A stretch of 37,066 nt of DNA, taken from a virus. The stretch spans positions 1-37,066 of IMG/VR virus record IMGVR_UViG_3300018476_000010; one strand, given 5' to 3'. Numbering within the stretch: the stretch's first letter is position 1; the number at the start of each line of letters is the position of its first letter. Positions 22,013-28,530 of this stretch are shown here, in pieces. The translations under genes and the position numbers were made by a program. Under the pieces are notes generated by a model. That model ran no database searches and was not told where the DNA came from. It worked only from the letters and a program-made list of their open reading frames with translations.

Positions 22013-23268
22013 CCCTGCTCTGCGACGAGATGCTCGAGCGCAAGGTGCTGGGTTCGTGCCTGCTCAAGCCCTCGCTGCTGCTCGAGCTGCCGCTCACGGA
22101 GCAGCACTTCGCGGGCAACGTGCACCGCACGATCTGGTCGCAGCTGCTCTGGCTCCATGCCGAGGGCCAGGGCGTGGACACGGTGCGGCTGTACGAGCGG
22201 TTGTCCAGCGTGGGCAAGCTCGACGCCGTGGGCGGCCACGGCTACCTGCTCGAGCTCACGGACACGGTGCCTGACTCGAGTCCCGCCACGCGCAGGCTGG
22301 ACGAGCTCAAGCGCCTTCGGCAGCTGGACGAGCAGGCGCTCAAGCTCCGCCGAGCGTGCGAGCAGGGCAAGCTCGAGCAGGCGGAACAGCTCGCGGCCGG
22401 GCTCGGCGTGTTCGCGGTGGAGGCGCCCGAGCACGAGCCGCTGGTCACCGCGTGGGGCTGCGCCGAGCTGGTCTACGACGAACTGCACGGGCACTCGAAG
22501 CGCGTCGTGGAGGTCTACCCGGGGCTGCCACTTATGGCCGAGCTCGTGGGCGACCTGCCCGTGGGCAGCGTGACCGTGCTCGGCGCTGACACGAACGTGG
22601 GCAAGAGCTCTATCGCGCTCGAGATGCTGGTGGGCGCCGCATCAGCCGACGTGCGCGGGGCGTACGTGTCGCGCGAGGACCCGCGCTTGCTCGTGGGGCG
22701 CAAGTTTCTGGCGATGCTGAGCGGTGTGAAGCCGCGCAAGATTCGGCCCGGCAAGCTGGAGGACGCGGACTGGCATCGCCTCTCGCACGCCGCGCAGGTC
22801 ATTCAAAGCTTTGGCTCGAAGCTCGTGGTGAGCCAGCGACGCGGCGGCAGCGACGTCGACACGTGCGCCGCCATGACGCGCGCCGCGCAGCAAGGCGCAA
22901 AGCTTGTCGTGGTTGATTACATCCAGGCGATCCGTAAGGCTGCAAAGGCGCAAGACCGGCGCAACGAGATCTACGAGGTCGCGCAGACCATCGCGGCGCA
23001 CGCGGACCGCATCGGCGTGGCGCTCGTGCTCCTGTCGCAGCTCACGATTCCTAGCGGCGCGAAGGCCACGGACGAGCCGCAGAAGCACTGGCTCAAGGAA
23101 TCGAGGGACCTCGCGAACATGGCGGACAACATCATCCTCGCGCACAGGAACGAGGAGAACCCCTACGCCCCGATCTACCTGCGCCACGTCAAGGGCAAGG
23201 AAGAGTTCGGCGCGCGCTGGACCATGCAGCGGAACGCGAAGACGGGCCGACTGGAGGAGCACCGATGA
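22009..23268 (+). CDS. DnaB-type replicative helicase
   Basis: ATG 22009 overlaps the initiator stop (ATGA). The product has 419 residues. The N-terminal helical domain (about 1-130) reads DEMLERKVLGSCLLKPSLLL, as in DnaB. The RecA-type ATPase domain has the Walker A GADTNVGKSS (192-201), the SRED loop (about 221-224) and the Walker B LVVVDYIQAI (299-308), followed by LLSQL and the Arg-rich C-terminal hairpin. It unwinds DNA at the phage replication fork as a hexamer. A phage-coded helicase explains the absence of a lambda P-like loader. No separate primase is seen, so host DnaG is presumably used. Confidence 0.93.
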   Translation: MTLLCDEMLERKVLGSCLLKPSLLLELPLTEQHFAGNVHRTIWSQLLWLHAEGQGVDTVRLYERLSSVGKLDAVGGHGYLLELTDTVPDSSPATRRLDELKRLRQLDEQALKLRRACEQGKLEQAEQLAAGLGVFAVEAPEHEPLVTAWGCAELVYDELHGHSKRVVEVYPGLPLMAELVGDLPVGSVTVLGADTNVGKSSIALEMLVGAASADVRGAYVSREDPRLLVGRKFLAMLSGVKPRKIRPGKLEDADWHRLSHAAQVIQSFGSKLVVSQRRGGSDVDTCAAMTRAAQQGAKLVVVDYIQAIRKAAKAQDRRNEIYEVAQTIAAHADRIGVALVLLSQLTIPSGAKATDEPQKHWLKESRDLANMADNIILAHRNEENPYAPIYLRHVKGKEEFGARWTMQRNAKTGRLEEHR

Positions 23269-23426
23269 TCAGCATCGACCAAGCGCTCACCTGGGTGAGC
23301 TGGGCGTTTGTCTGCGGCGCCATTATGGGCACGGCTGCCACCGCAGCGCTCGCGATCGCCGTGCGCTGGGGCGAGTTGCCGCGTGCGAGCAAGCGCAGGC
23401 GTGAGCAGGCGGAGGTGCAGTCGTGA
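23265..23426 (+). CDS. 53-residue single-span membrane protein
   Basis: The ATG overlaps the helicase stop (ATGATC) and the stop overlaps the next gene (GTGA). One hydrophobic helix (about residues 8-33, including AFVCGAIMGTAATAALAIAV) is followed by a basic Arg/Lys-rich tail, predicting the C-terminus in the cytoplasm. It has no recognised family. Small membrane proteins in early operons are sometimes inhibitors of host functions; a holin role is also conceivable. Confidence 0.6.
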   Translation: MISIDQALTWVSWAFVCGAIMGTAATAALAIAVRWGELPRASKRRREQAEVQS

Positions 23427-23728
23427 ACAAGTCTTTCGAGGGGCGCTTGAGCGCCGCAATCACGAACGCCGTGTATCTGTGGGGTGACAACAAGCAACTG
23501 CGCCAGCTCACGGAGGAGTGCGGCGAGCTCGTGGCCGCCGTGAACCAATACGAACGCGGGCGCATCACAGCGGACCAACTCGCATCAGAGGTCGCCGACG
23601 TGCTGATTTGTCTCGAGCAGGCGCGGTACATCCTCGGGAGCGTGAAAGTCGACGCGCAGCTGGTGGCGAAGCTTGAGCGTCTCGAGCTGCGCATGGCGCA
23701 CGCAGAGCACGCAGCGGAGGTGCCGTGA
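23423..23728 (+). CDS. MazG-like nucleotide pyrophosphohydrolase
   Basis: It starts at GTG 23423 (GTGA junction) and has 101 residues. The all-alpha NTP-pyrophosphatase pattern is visible: QLTEECGELVAAVNQYE (about 28-44), with the EExxE-type metal ligands, then LASEVADVLICLEQ (about 53-66), with ExxD. Such phage enzymes hydrolyse nucleoside triphosphates or alarmones and are thought to keep the host metabolically active. The length matches single-domain MazG-like phage proteins. Confidence 0.78.
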   Translation: MNKSFEGRLSAAITNAVYLWGDNKQLRQLTEECGELVAAVNQYERGRITADQLASEVADVLICLEQARYILGSVKVDAQLVAKLERLELRMAHAEHAAEVP

Positions 23729-23898
23729 AAAGGCTCCCGCTCGTCACCACGTTCACTTTGGACGAGGTGCTGTTCGCCCTGAAGGCGCTGGACGTCGCGC
23801 TGTGGGGCCCGCGGTGCACGGACGAGGAGCGGCTGCTGGCGGAGCGGCTCGAGCAGAAGTTTCTGAGATTGCGAGATAGGGCAAGGGGGACACAATGA
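23725..23898 (+). CDS. Small helical protein, unknown (57 residues)
   Basis: GTG 23725 overlaps the previous stop (GTGA) and its own stop overlaps the next start (ATGA). The product is amphipathic helical with no motif. The perfect chain of overlaps on both sides is the main reason to accept it. Confidence 0.5.
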   Translation: MKRLPLVTTFTLDEVLFALKALDVALWGPRCTDEERLLAERLEQKFLRLRDRARGTQ

Positions 23899-24110
23899 TC
23901 TTACTGTCTGCTGTGTGCACGAGCTTGTGGGGCTGCCTGGCGAACTGCTGGCCGCTTGTGGTGGCTGCGTTCGTGATCGGGTCGTGGTTCGGCTTGATGA
24001 TTCTCGGCCTGCTGATCGGCGCGAGCAGGCGGACCACGCCCGTGCTCGAAGACACCGCCGCATGCGCGAAGTGCCGCGCGCGCTGGGCTGCAATGAGGGA
24101 CGGCGCGTGA
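23895..24110 (+). CDS. Small membrane protein with CxxC
   Basis: It has 71 residues and starts with ATGA overlap. A long hydrophobic region (about 1-43) can form one or two membrane helices and contains several cysteines. A short cytoplasmic tail ends with CAKCRARW. The family is unknown. It is a candidate for a holin-like or host-envelope protein, but no pattern proves it. Confidence 0.55.
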   Translation: MILLSAVCTSLWGCLANCWPLVVAAFVIGSWFGLMILGLLIGASRRTTPVLEDTAACAKCRARWAAMRDGA

Positions 24111-24409
24111 TCGAGGCGCTCACATGCCCCAGCTGCCATGCTGAGAGCTATCGCGCTCTCGGTGCGGCGGCGAACGGCGTGCGAGTGGCGTGCGCGCTGT
24201 GCGGCACCGTGTACGTGCTGCCGAGCGCGCAGCGATTGCGTGAGCGTGCGGACCGCTACTGGCAGCTTGACGAGCCGAGCTACCACGCGCCCAAGGTCGC
24301 GCCCGAGCGGCCGGACTGGGCGCTGCGGTGCGACGCGCCGGGGCCGCGCTCGCTGTGGGTGCGGCTGCGCAACGCGTGGCTGGGCGCGGTGCTGGGGTGG
24401 CGGCTATGA
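24107..24409 (+). CDS. Zinc-ribbon protein
   Basis: It starts at GTG 24107 (GTGA) and has 100 residues. CPSCH and CALCG near the N-terminus, about 25 residues apart, make a two-CxxC zinc ribbon. An Arg/Trp-rich helical C-terminal part follows. It could be a transcription-factor-like protein that contacts RNA polymerase or DNA. No known family. Confidence 0.6.
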   Translation: MIEALTCPSCHAESYRALGAAANGVRVACALCGTVYVLPSAQRLRERADRYWQLDEPSYHAPKVAPERPDWALRCDAPGPRSLWVRLRNAWLGAVLGWRL

Positions 24410-24825
24410 CTGACGCCCTCGAGAGCGTGACGTTCACCATCGACGTGCTCGCAAAGCCCTGGGAGCGCGCGACACGCGACCGGCGCACCGGGCACCACGT
24501 CACCCGGCGTCAGACCCGCTCGTTCGAAGCGCTCGTGCGCGACACGGCAGCGCTTCACATCGGCAGCGCGTGGCGGCTCGACGGCGTGTACGAGATGCAC
24601 ATGGTGTTTGACCTGCCCACCTACCAGACCAGGGACTGGGACAACCTAGGCAAGGCCATCTCCGACGCGCTCAACGGCGTGGCCTACCACGACGATAACC
24701 AGGTGATGCACGCGAGCGTCACGAAGCGCATCGGCAAGATCGAGCCGCGCGTGTCCGTGCACCTGAGGCGCATCGGCGACTGGCCGGTGAAGCAGCGGAA
24801 GGCGAGGCGGGCATGCAGCAGGTGA
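24406..24825 (+). CDS. rusA: RusA-family Holliday-junction resolvase
   Basis: ATG 24406 overlaps the previous stop and gives 139 residues, close to the usual RusA length. The catalytic segment is intact: TRDWDNLGKAISDALNGVAY followed by HDDNQV. This supplies Asp79, Lys83 and Asp87 near the first metal, with Asp96/Asp97 after them. RusA resolves four-way junctions as a dimer, complementing the annealing system (ERF and RecE-type nuclease) on the leftward arm by preparing branched DNA for packaging. Confidence 0.93.
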   Translation: MTDALESVTFTIDVLAKPWERATRDRRTGHHVTRRQTRSFEALVRDTAALHIGSAWRLDGVYEMHMVFDLPTYQTRDWDNLGKAISDALNGVAYHDDNQVMHASVTKRIGKIEPRVSVHLRRIGDWPVKQRKARRACSR

Positions 24826-24929
24826 CGCTCGTGTTCGACCGCGGCGAGCTGCTGGTGTGCGTGCTCGTGTACGTGGTGGCGCAGTTCGCGATCGAGTGGG
24901 CGCTACAGAAGCGCAAGGGGGGCGAGTGA
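24822..24929 (+). CDS. Tiny membrane protein (35 residues)
   Basis: GTG 24822 overlaps the RusA stop (GTGA); ATG 24813 is an alternative giving 38 residues. One hydrophobic helix (LLVCVLVYVVAQFAIEWAL) is followed by a QKRKGGE tail. Its stop shares a base with the next start (TGATG). It is accepted mainly from overlap and a clear membrane segment. Confidence 0.5.
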   Translation: MTLVFDRGELLVCVLVYVVAQFAIEWALQKRKGGE

Positions 24930-25159
24930 TGGCGACCGAGCAACACACGACGTGGATCTGCGATCGCTGCGGCGCACGCGCACCCGAGCGGGATGGCGGG
25001 GGCTGGAACCCTCTGCCCAAGGGTTGGGTGCAGCTCAATGGCATGGACCTGTGCGGCGCATGCTGGCAGTCGTTCTGCGACTGGCAAGAGGCGCCGCGGA
25101 AGGCGAAGGCGGCTGAACTCCACCACGCGTTCCTCGTTGGCAAGTCGGGGGCAGAGTGA
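24929..25159 (+). CDS. Zinc-ribbon protein, copy A of a tandem pair
   Basis: It has 76 residues and starts at the TGATG junction. The start MATEQHTTWICDRCGAR and a second pair DLCGACWQSF form a two-CxxC site, with Trp flanking. The next gene has the same plan and start. Unknown function; possible nucleic-acid or protein binding. Confidence 0.65.
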   Translation: MATEQHTTWICDRCGARAPERDGGGWNPLPKGWVQLNGMDLCGACWQSFCDWQEAPRKAKAAELHHAFLVGKSGAE

Positions 25160-25362
25160 TGGCGATCGAGGAGGTCACCACGTGGGTGTGCGACCGCTGT
25201 GGCGCGCGCAGCCACAAGCCCGAAGGCTGGGCGCTGGCCCGTGCCCAGGAGCTGTGGGTCGCCGCCGTGGCGGTGGAGAGCTGGCACCTGTGCGCCACGT
25301 GCTGGCGGTCGTACCGCGCGTGGATGCGCACGCCCCGGGCGAAGGAGGCGGCGGGTGATTGA
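25159..25362 (+). CDS. Zinc-ribbon protein, copy B of a tandem pair
   Basis: It has 67 residues from ATG 25159 (GTG 25156 possible). MAIEEVTTWVCDRCGAR and HLCATCWRSY match copy A in position and residues, so the two arose by duplication and have since diverged between the two cysteine pairs. Function unknown. Confidence 0.65.
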   Translation: MAIEEVTTWVCDRCGARSHKPEGWALARAQELWVAAVAVESWHLCATCWRSYRAWMRTPRAKEAAGD

Positions 25363-25639
25363 CGTGAGCCAGCTACTCAAGGCCACGCTGCCGCCTGGCT
25401 GGAGACGCATCACGTGGGACCACGACCCGCTGCGCGACGAGATCCGCGTGCTCGCGGTAGTGGACGTGCCGGCGCTCATCTACGGCGCCGAAGCGGCAGG
25501 CATGGCTCACGTCATTTGCGACGCAGTGGACGAGGCGGTAGACGCCGTCACGCTCGAGCGGCGCTACCTTGCACGGGCTCGCCCTGCTCTCGGCGCAGGG
25601 ACGCGCGGCTACAGGCCGAGGTGCCGCCGTGTTGAATGA
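25355..25639 (+). CDS. Hypothetical protein, 94 residues
   Basis: GTG 25355 overlaps the previous stop by eight bases. The N-terminal 65 residues look like a compact alpha/beta domain (WRRITWDHDPLRDEIRVLAV), and the C-terminus is basic and possibly disordered. No family is recognised. Confidence 0.5.
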   Translation: MIDVSQLLKATLPPGWRRITWDHDPLRDEIRVLAVVDVPALIYGAEAAGMAHVICDAVDEAVDAVTLERRYLARARPALGAGTRGYRPRCRRVE

Positions 25640-25733
25640 CCCTGTGCTGGCGACTGTCTGGACGCTGCGCTTTCTCGTCGGCCTGGGCGGGCTGCTCGTG
25701 CTCGCGTGGCTATGGGAGCACAGGCCATGGTGA
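25629..25733 (+). CDS. Tiny membrane protein (34 residues)
   Basis: It reads from GTG 25629 (or TTG 25632) to TGA 25733, overlapping both neighbours. One hydrophobic helix (about 11-29, FLVGLGGLLVLAWLW) is followed by a short HRPW tail. It is the third or fourth single-span peptide of this block. Acceptance rests on the overlap chain and the helix. Confidence 0.45.
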   Translation: MLNDPVLATVWTLRFLVGLGGLLVLAWLWEHRPW

Positions 25734-26287
25734 GCCTCGCCAGCGTGCGCGGCGAGCATCGCGCCTCGGCTGACCTGACGTGGTTCTACAGCGTCGGCGC
25801 ATCCGCATTCGAGCGCTCGACCTGCGGGCCTATGCTCGAGCGGGCGGCGCTGTACGCCCTTGAGCCCTCGCCCGCGCGCGAGGTGACAGCGCGCCCGATG
25901 CACGAGACCCGCCCGCCCGCTGGCATCGAGCACGACGAGGCGGTGCTCGCGCGTTACGGCGACCTGAGCCGGCGCATGCTGAGACTCCGGGAGCGCGACC
26001 CGCTTGCTGTGCGTGCGCTCGAGCTCGCGTTCGGGCACACCGGGGCGTGCTGGGCGGCCTCGGCGCGGGGCAGGTGCGTGGCGCTGTTCCCGCTCGTGCC
26101 GGACGGCCAGGCGCTGCTCAGGCGTGCGCGCCGCAAGGGCTCGACCTTGCCCGACGCCGACCTGGTGCGCGTGGAGGTGGCGCTGGCCGACGTGAGCGCG
26201 GCAGACCCGCACCGCGTGGCGCGCGTGGCAGGCGCGACGCTCGAGGCGCGCGAGCTGCTCAATAGTGCAGTGAAAGCGTGGCTGTAG
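25727..26287 (+). CDS. Hypothetical protein, last gene of the early block
   Basis: ATG 25727 (within the previous gene's end) gives 186 residues. It is soluble, mainly helical, with DLSRRMLRLRERDPLAVRAL near residues 80-100 as a basic helix. The overlap chain ends here and a 51-base gap follows. A last early gene before a gap is where late regulators such as Q-like antiterminators lie, but nothing in the sequence identifies it as one. Confidence 0.55.
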   Translation: MVSLASVRGEHRASADLTWFYSVGASAFERSTCGPMLERAALYALEPSPAREVTARPMHETRPPAGIEHDEAVLARYGDLSRRMLRLRERDPLAVRALELAFGHTGACWAASARGRCVALFPLVPDGQALLRRARRKGSTLPDADLVRVEVALADVSAADPHRVARVAGATLEARELLNSAVKAWL

Positions 26288-26338
26288 TCTCGCGCGTAGG
26301 GCGCGACGCGCCATGACGCCAAGGGGGAGGGGGGAATC

Positions 26339-26653
26339 ATGAACGAGAAGCGATTCGTCAGTGAGAGTGGGGCGCAGGCGAAGGTGGACGAGGCATTCGC
26401 GGCCGGCGTGGCGCACGGGCGTGCGGTCGAGCGCATGACTGTGTGTGCGTGGCTTCGAGAGGCGGGCGGGCCGGTAGGCGGAGCCATCGCGTCGCAGGTC
26501 GAAGCAGCAGAGCACGAGACAAGCTCGGCAGAGTTGGTGCGCGGCGAACTCAACCGGATTCGAGTGCAAGCGCGCGAGGACGGCGCGAACCGCGCGTGCG
26601 CGCACATCATGTCCGAGTGTCACCGCATCTTCGATGGCTCTGCCGAGCTGTGA
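26339..26653 (+). CDS. Small protein, unknown
   Basis: It starts at ATG 26339, after a GGGGGAGGGGGG purine run that can act as ribosome site. The 104 residues are helical and mildly acidic without known motif. It is the first gene after the only small gap in this area, so it may begin a new transcript. Confidence 0.55.
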   Translation: MNEKRFVSESGAQAKVDEAFAAGVAHGRAVERMTVCAWLREAGGPVGGAIASQVEAAEHETSSAELVRGELNRIRVQAREDGANRACAHIMSECHRIFDGSAEL

Positions 26654-26659
26654 CGCCCC

Positions 26660-26947
26660 ATGCTGCTCACCATCGCCGACCTCGCGAAGCACACCGGGTG
26701 GCCCGTCTGGCGCCTGCGCCGCTTGCTCAAGGCGACGGGGGCCGCCTCGATGCGCGGAGGCCGCTACGTGACCACGCACGCCCGGCTGCTGGCTGTGCTG
26801 CCCGAGGCGTGGGAGGCGGTCGCTTCGGGGCAGGAAGAGCCCGCAGAGGCCTCCTGCGCGAGCTGCGACGAGCTGCGGCGCGCCCTGCTCGAGCGAGACA
26901 GGCAGATTGACGAGCTGACGCGGCGTCTCGGCCGGCTCGGACGCTGA
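26660..26947 (+). CDS. Putative helix-turn-helix regulator with coiled-coil tail
   Basis: The 95-residue protein starts LTIADLAKHTGWPVWRLRRL (about 3-22), a helix-turn-helix of the MerR/excisionase kind. A short wing-like GGRYVTTHARLL follows, and a C-terminal leucine- and charge-rich coiled coil (about 68-95) probably dimerises. CASC sits before the coil. Three 10-bp repeats lie just downstream (26953-26978) and could be its sites. A role as late-gene regulator is inference. Confidence 0.6.
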   Translation: MLLTIADLAKHTGWPVWRLRRLLKATGAASMRGGRYVTTHARLLAVLPEAWEAVASGQEEPAEASCASCDELRRALLERDRQIDELTRRLGRLGR

Positions 26948-26952
26948 CCGAA

Positions 26953-26978
26953 AGCGACTGAGAGCGACGCGCAGCGAC
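26953..26978. repeat. Three AGCGAC repeats, 10-bp period
   Basis: AGCGAC occurs at 26953, 26963 and 26973, exactly one helical turn apart, in the 51-base gap between the helix-turn-helix gene and the GNAT-like gene. Regular phasing suggests binding by a protein on one DNA face, for example the preceding regulator or a terminase subunit. Confidence 0.5.
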
Positions 26979-26998
26979 GCGGCTAGCCCCGGATAGGG

Positions 26999-27415
26999 GT
27001 GTGGCCCATCGAAACCGCGCGCCCGGACGATCGCGAGTTCATTCGCGACTCGTGGCGCAAGAGCTACCGCGAGTCGCCGCGCACGTGTCGCTGGCCGACC
27101 GAGGCCTACGCGGTGTGGATCAGCGCGGAGATGGACCGCCTGCTCCAGCGCTCCGAGGTGCGCGTGGCGCGCCCGGGCGACTGGCCGGAAGGCATCGTGG
27201 GGTGGGTCGCTGCCGAGCAGCAGCCCGAGGCCTTCGTGGTGCACTACGCGTTCGTGAAGCCGCTGTTCCGCCGACACGGCGTGCTGACGCGGCTGGTCGA
27301 GAGTTTTGGGCCCGAGGGCGCGCTGGTGTTCAGCGCCCTCAGACCCCCGTTCAGCAATTACCTCAAGCAGCGCGGCTTCGCGTGGGAACCACGCGCGGCG
27401 AGCTTTCCCCGGTGA
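26999..27415 (+). CDS. GNAT-like acetyltransferase
   Basis: It starts at GTG 26999 and has 138 residues. IETARPDDREFIRDSW at the N-terminus and VVHYAFVKPLFRRHGVLTRLVE near 80-101 match the strand and the (R/Q)xxGxG/A-type coenzyme A loop of GNAT enzymes, here RRHGVL. The loop is degenerate, so the activity is uncertain. GNAT-like genes often sit next to the terminase of podoviruses and have unknown roles. It is the first sizeable gene of the packaging block. Confidence 0.65.
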   Translation: MWPIETARPDDREFIRDSWRKSYRESPRTCRWPTEAYAVWISAEMDRLLQRSEVRVARPGDWPEGIVGWVAAEQQPEAFVVHYAFVKPLFRRHGVLTRLVESFGPEGALVFSALRPPFSNYLKQRGFAWEPRAASFPR

Positions 27416-27419
27416 GCCC

Positions 27420-27650
27420 ATGATCAACGTCATCGAATACACGTCGGTCGACTTCGACCGCCGCGAGCCGCCCGCATTCACAGGCGGCCAGCGCGTGCAG
27501 CGCGTCAGCGCAGGCCCGCGTACGCGCATCTACCGTGACCTCGTGGACCCGCTCGTGCTGGTCGTGGAGGTCGGCGAGAAGGTGCTGGAAGTGCCCTTCT
27601 CCCGCGTCACGACCGCGCGCCGCAAGCCCCCGCCGGTGAAGGGTAAGTGA
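27420..27650 (+). CDS. Small basic protein, unknown
   Basis: It starts at ATG 27420 and has 76 residues. The middle contains a strand-rich VLVVEVGEKVLEVPFSRV pattern and the C-terminus is strongly basic (RRKPPPVKGK). No family is recognised. Its stop overlaps the next start (GTGATGG). Confidence 0.55.
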   Translation: MINVIEYTSVDFDRREPPAFTGGQRVQRVSAGPRTRIYRDLVDPLVLVVEVGEKVLEVPFSRVTTARRKPPPVKGK

Positions 27651-28084
27651 TGGCCTGGGACATCGACAAGGCCCGCGAGCTCGGCATCGACGTCGCGCAG
27701 GTCTTCTCCAGTTGGGCAACGCACCTGTCCGCCGAGCGCAGTAAGGTCCGGGAGAACCCGAAGCTGCTCGAGGCGGACAAGCTGCCCGAGCGCTACTCGC
27801 TCGCGGTCGAGCAGCGCAACGTGGGCACAGGCGTCCAGTGGCGAAACCTCGGCGCGCTGCCCCACGGCATGTCCGACATCACCGTGGAGGCGAGCAGCTT
27901 CGACGCAGCGCGCCAGCGGATGAGCGTGCGCGCCTTGCTCGAGCAGCGGTTCTTGGTGCAGTTCGCCTATGGCCTCCTCGCGCAGGGCCTGTACCCCGAA
28001 GGGCTTGAGGGCAGGCGGGCGGCGCTTCGGGCTGCCATGGCGTCGCAGGTGTTCGTGGCAGACATCGCCCTGGGGAGCACGTGA
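27650..28084 (+). CDS. Hypothetical protein upstream of the terminase
   Basis: The 144-residue soluble protein starts at ATG 27650 (GTG 27647 possible). It is mainly helical, without known motif, and overlaps the small terminase start. The location suggests a packaging or head role. No more can be said. Confidence 0.55.
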   Translation: MAWDIDKARELGIDVAQVFSSWATHLSAERSKVRENPKLLEADKLPERYSLAVEQRNVGTGVQWRNLGALPHGMSDITVEASSFDAARQRMSVRALLEQRFLVQFAYGLLAQGLYPEGLEGRRAALRAAMASQVFVADIALGST

Positions 28085-28530
28085 TGGCCAAGCCCCGCAC
28101 ACGCGATGCGCTGGCCGTGCCGGTCAAGTGGACGCCCGAGGTGGGCCAGGAGGTCTGCCGCCTGGTCGAAGAGATCGGCTACCTCGCCATCGCGGCGGAG
28201 ATGGTCGGCGTCCACCGCCAGAGCGTCTACAACTGGCAGCGCCGGGGGCTCGAGGGCGCAGACCCCGAACTCGCCGCGTTCGTGATCCAGCTCAACAAGG
28301 CGCGGGCGAAGTGGATCCACGACAAGCTGCAGAAGGTCGATGACGCCCGCTGGCTGCTCGAGCGCGCCGAGCCCACGCTGTTCGGGCCGAAGGCCGAGCC
28401 GCCCGTGACGGTGAACGTGCAGCAGGCCGTGCTCACCAAAGCGCAGGCGCTGGCTCGCCTGACCGAGATTGCGAAGGATGACCCGAGCGTCGTCGCGGCC
28501 GTGCGAGCGGCCGAGGAGATCACGCCGTGA
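28084..28530 (+). CDS. terS: Terminase small subunit
   Basis: It starts at ATG 28084 (GTG 28081 possible) and has 148 residues. The N-terminal helix-turn-helix reads YLAIAAEMVGVHRQSVYNWQRRG (about 30-52), the DNA-recognition domain of small terminases. A helical oligomerisation part and a short C-terminal tail follow (TKAQALARLTEIAKDDPSVV). It precedes the large subunit with GTGA overlap. The protein recognises the packaging start and stimulates the motor; the recognised site is not visible here. Confidence 0.82.
   Translation: MAKPRTRDALAVPVKWTPEVGQEVCRLVEEIGYLAIAAEMVGVHRQSVYNWQRRGLEGADPELAAFVIQLNKARAKWIHDKLQKVDDARWLLERAEPTLFGPKAEPPVTVNVQQAVLTKAQALARLTEIAKDDPSVVAAVRAAEEITP

Noticed and set aside
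25373-27529. 718-codon open frame on the minus strand
   Set aside because: It lies opposite a chain of rightward genes linked by overlaps and ribosome sites, and has no domain; a typical high-G+C shadow frame.
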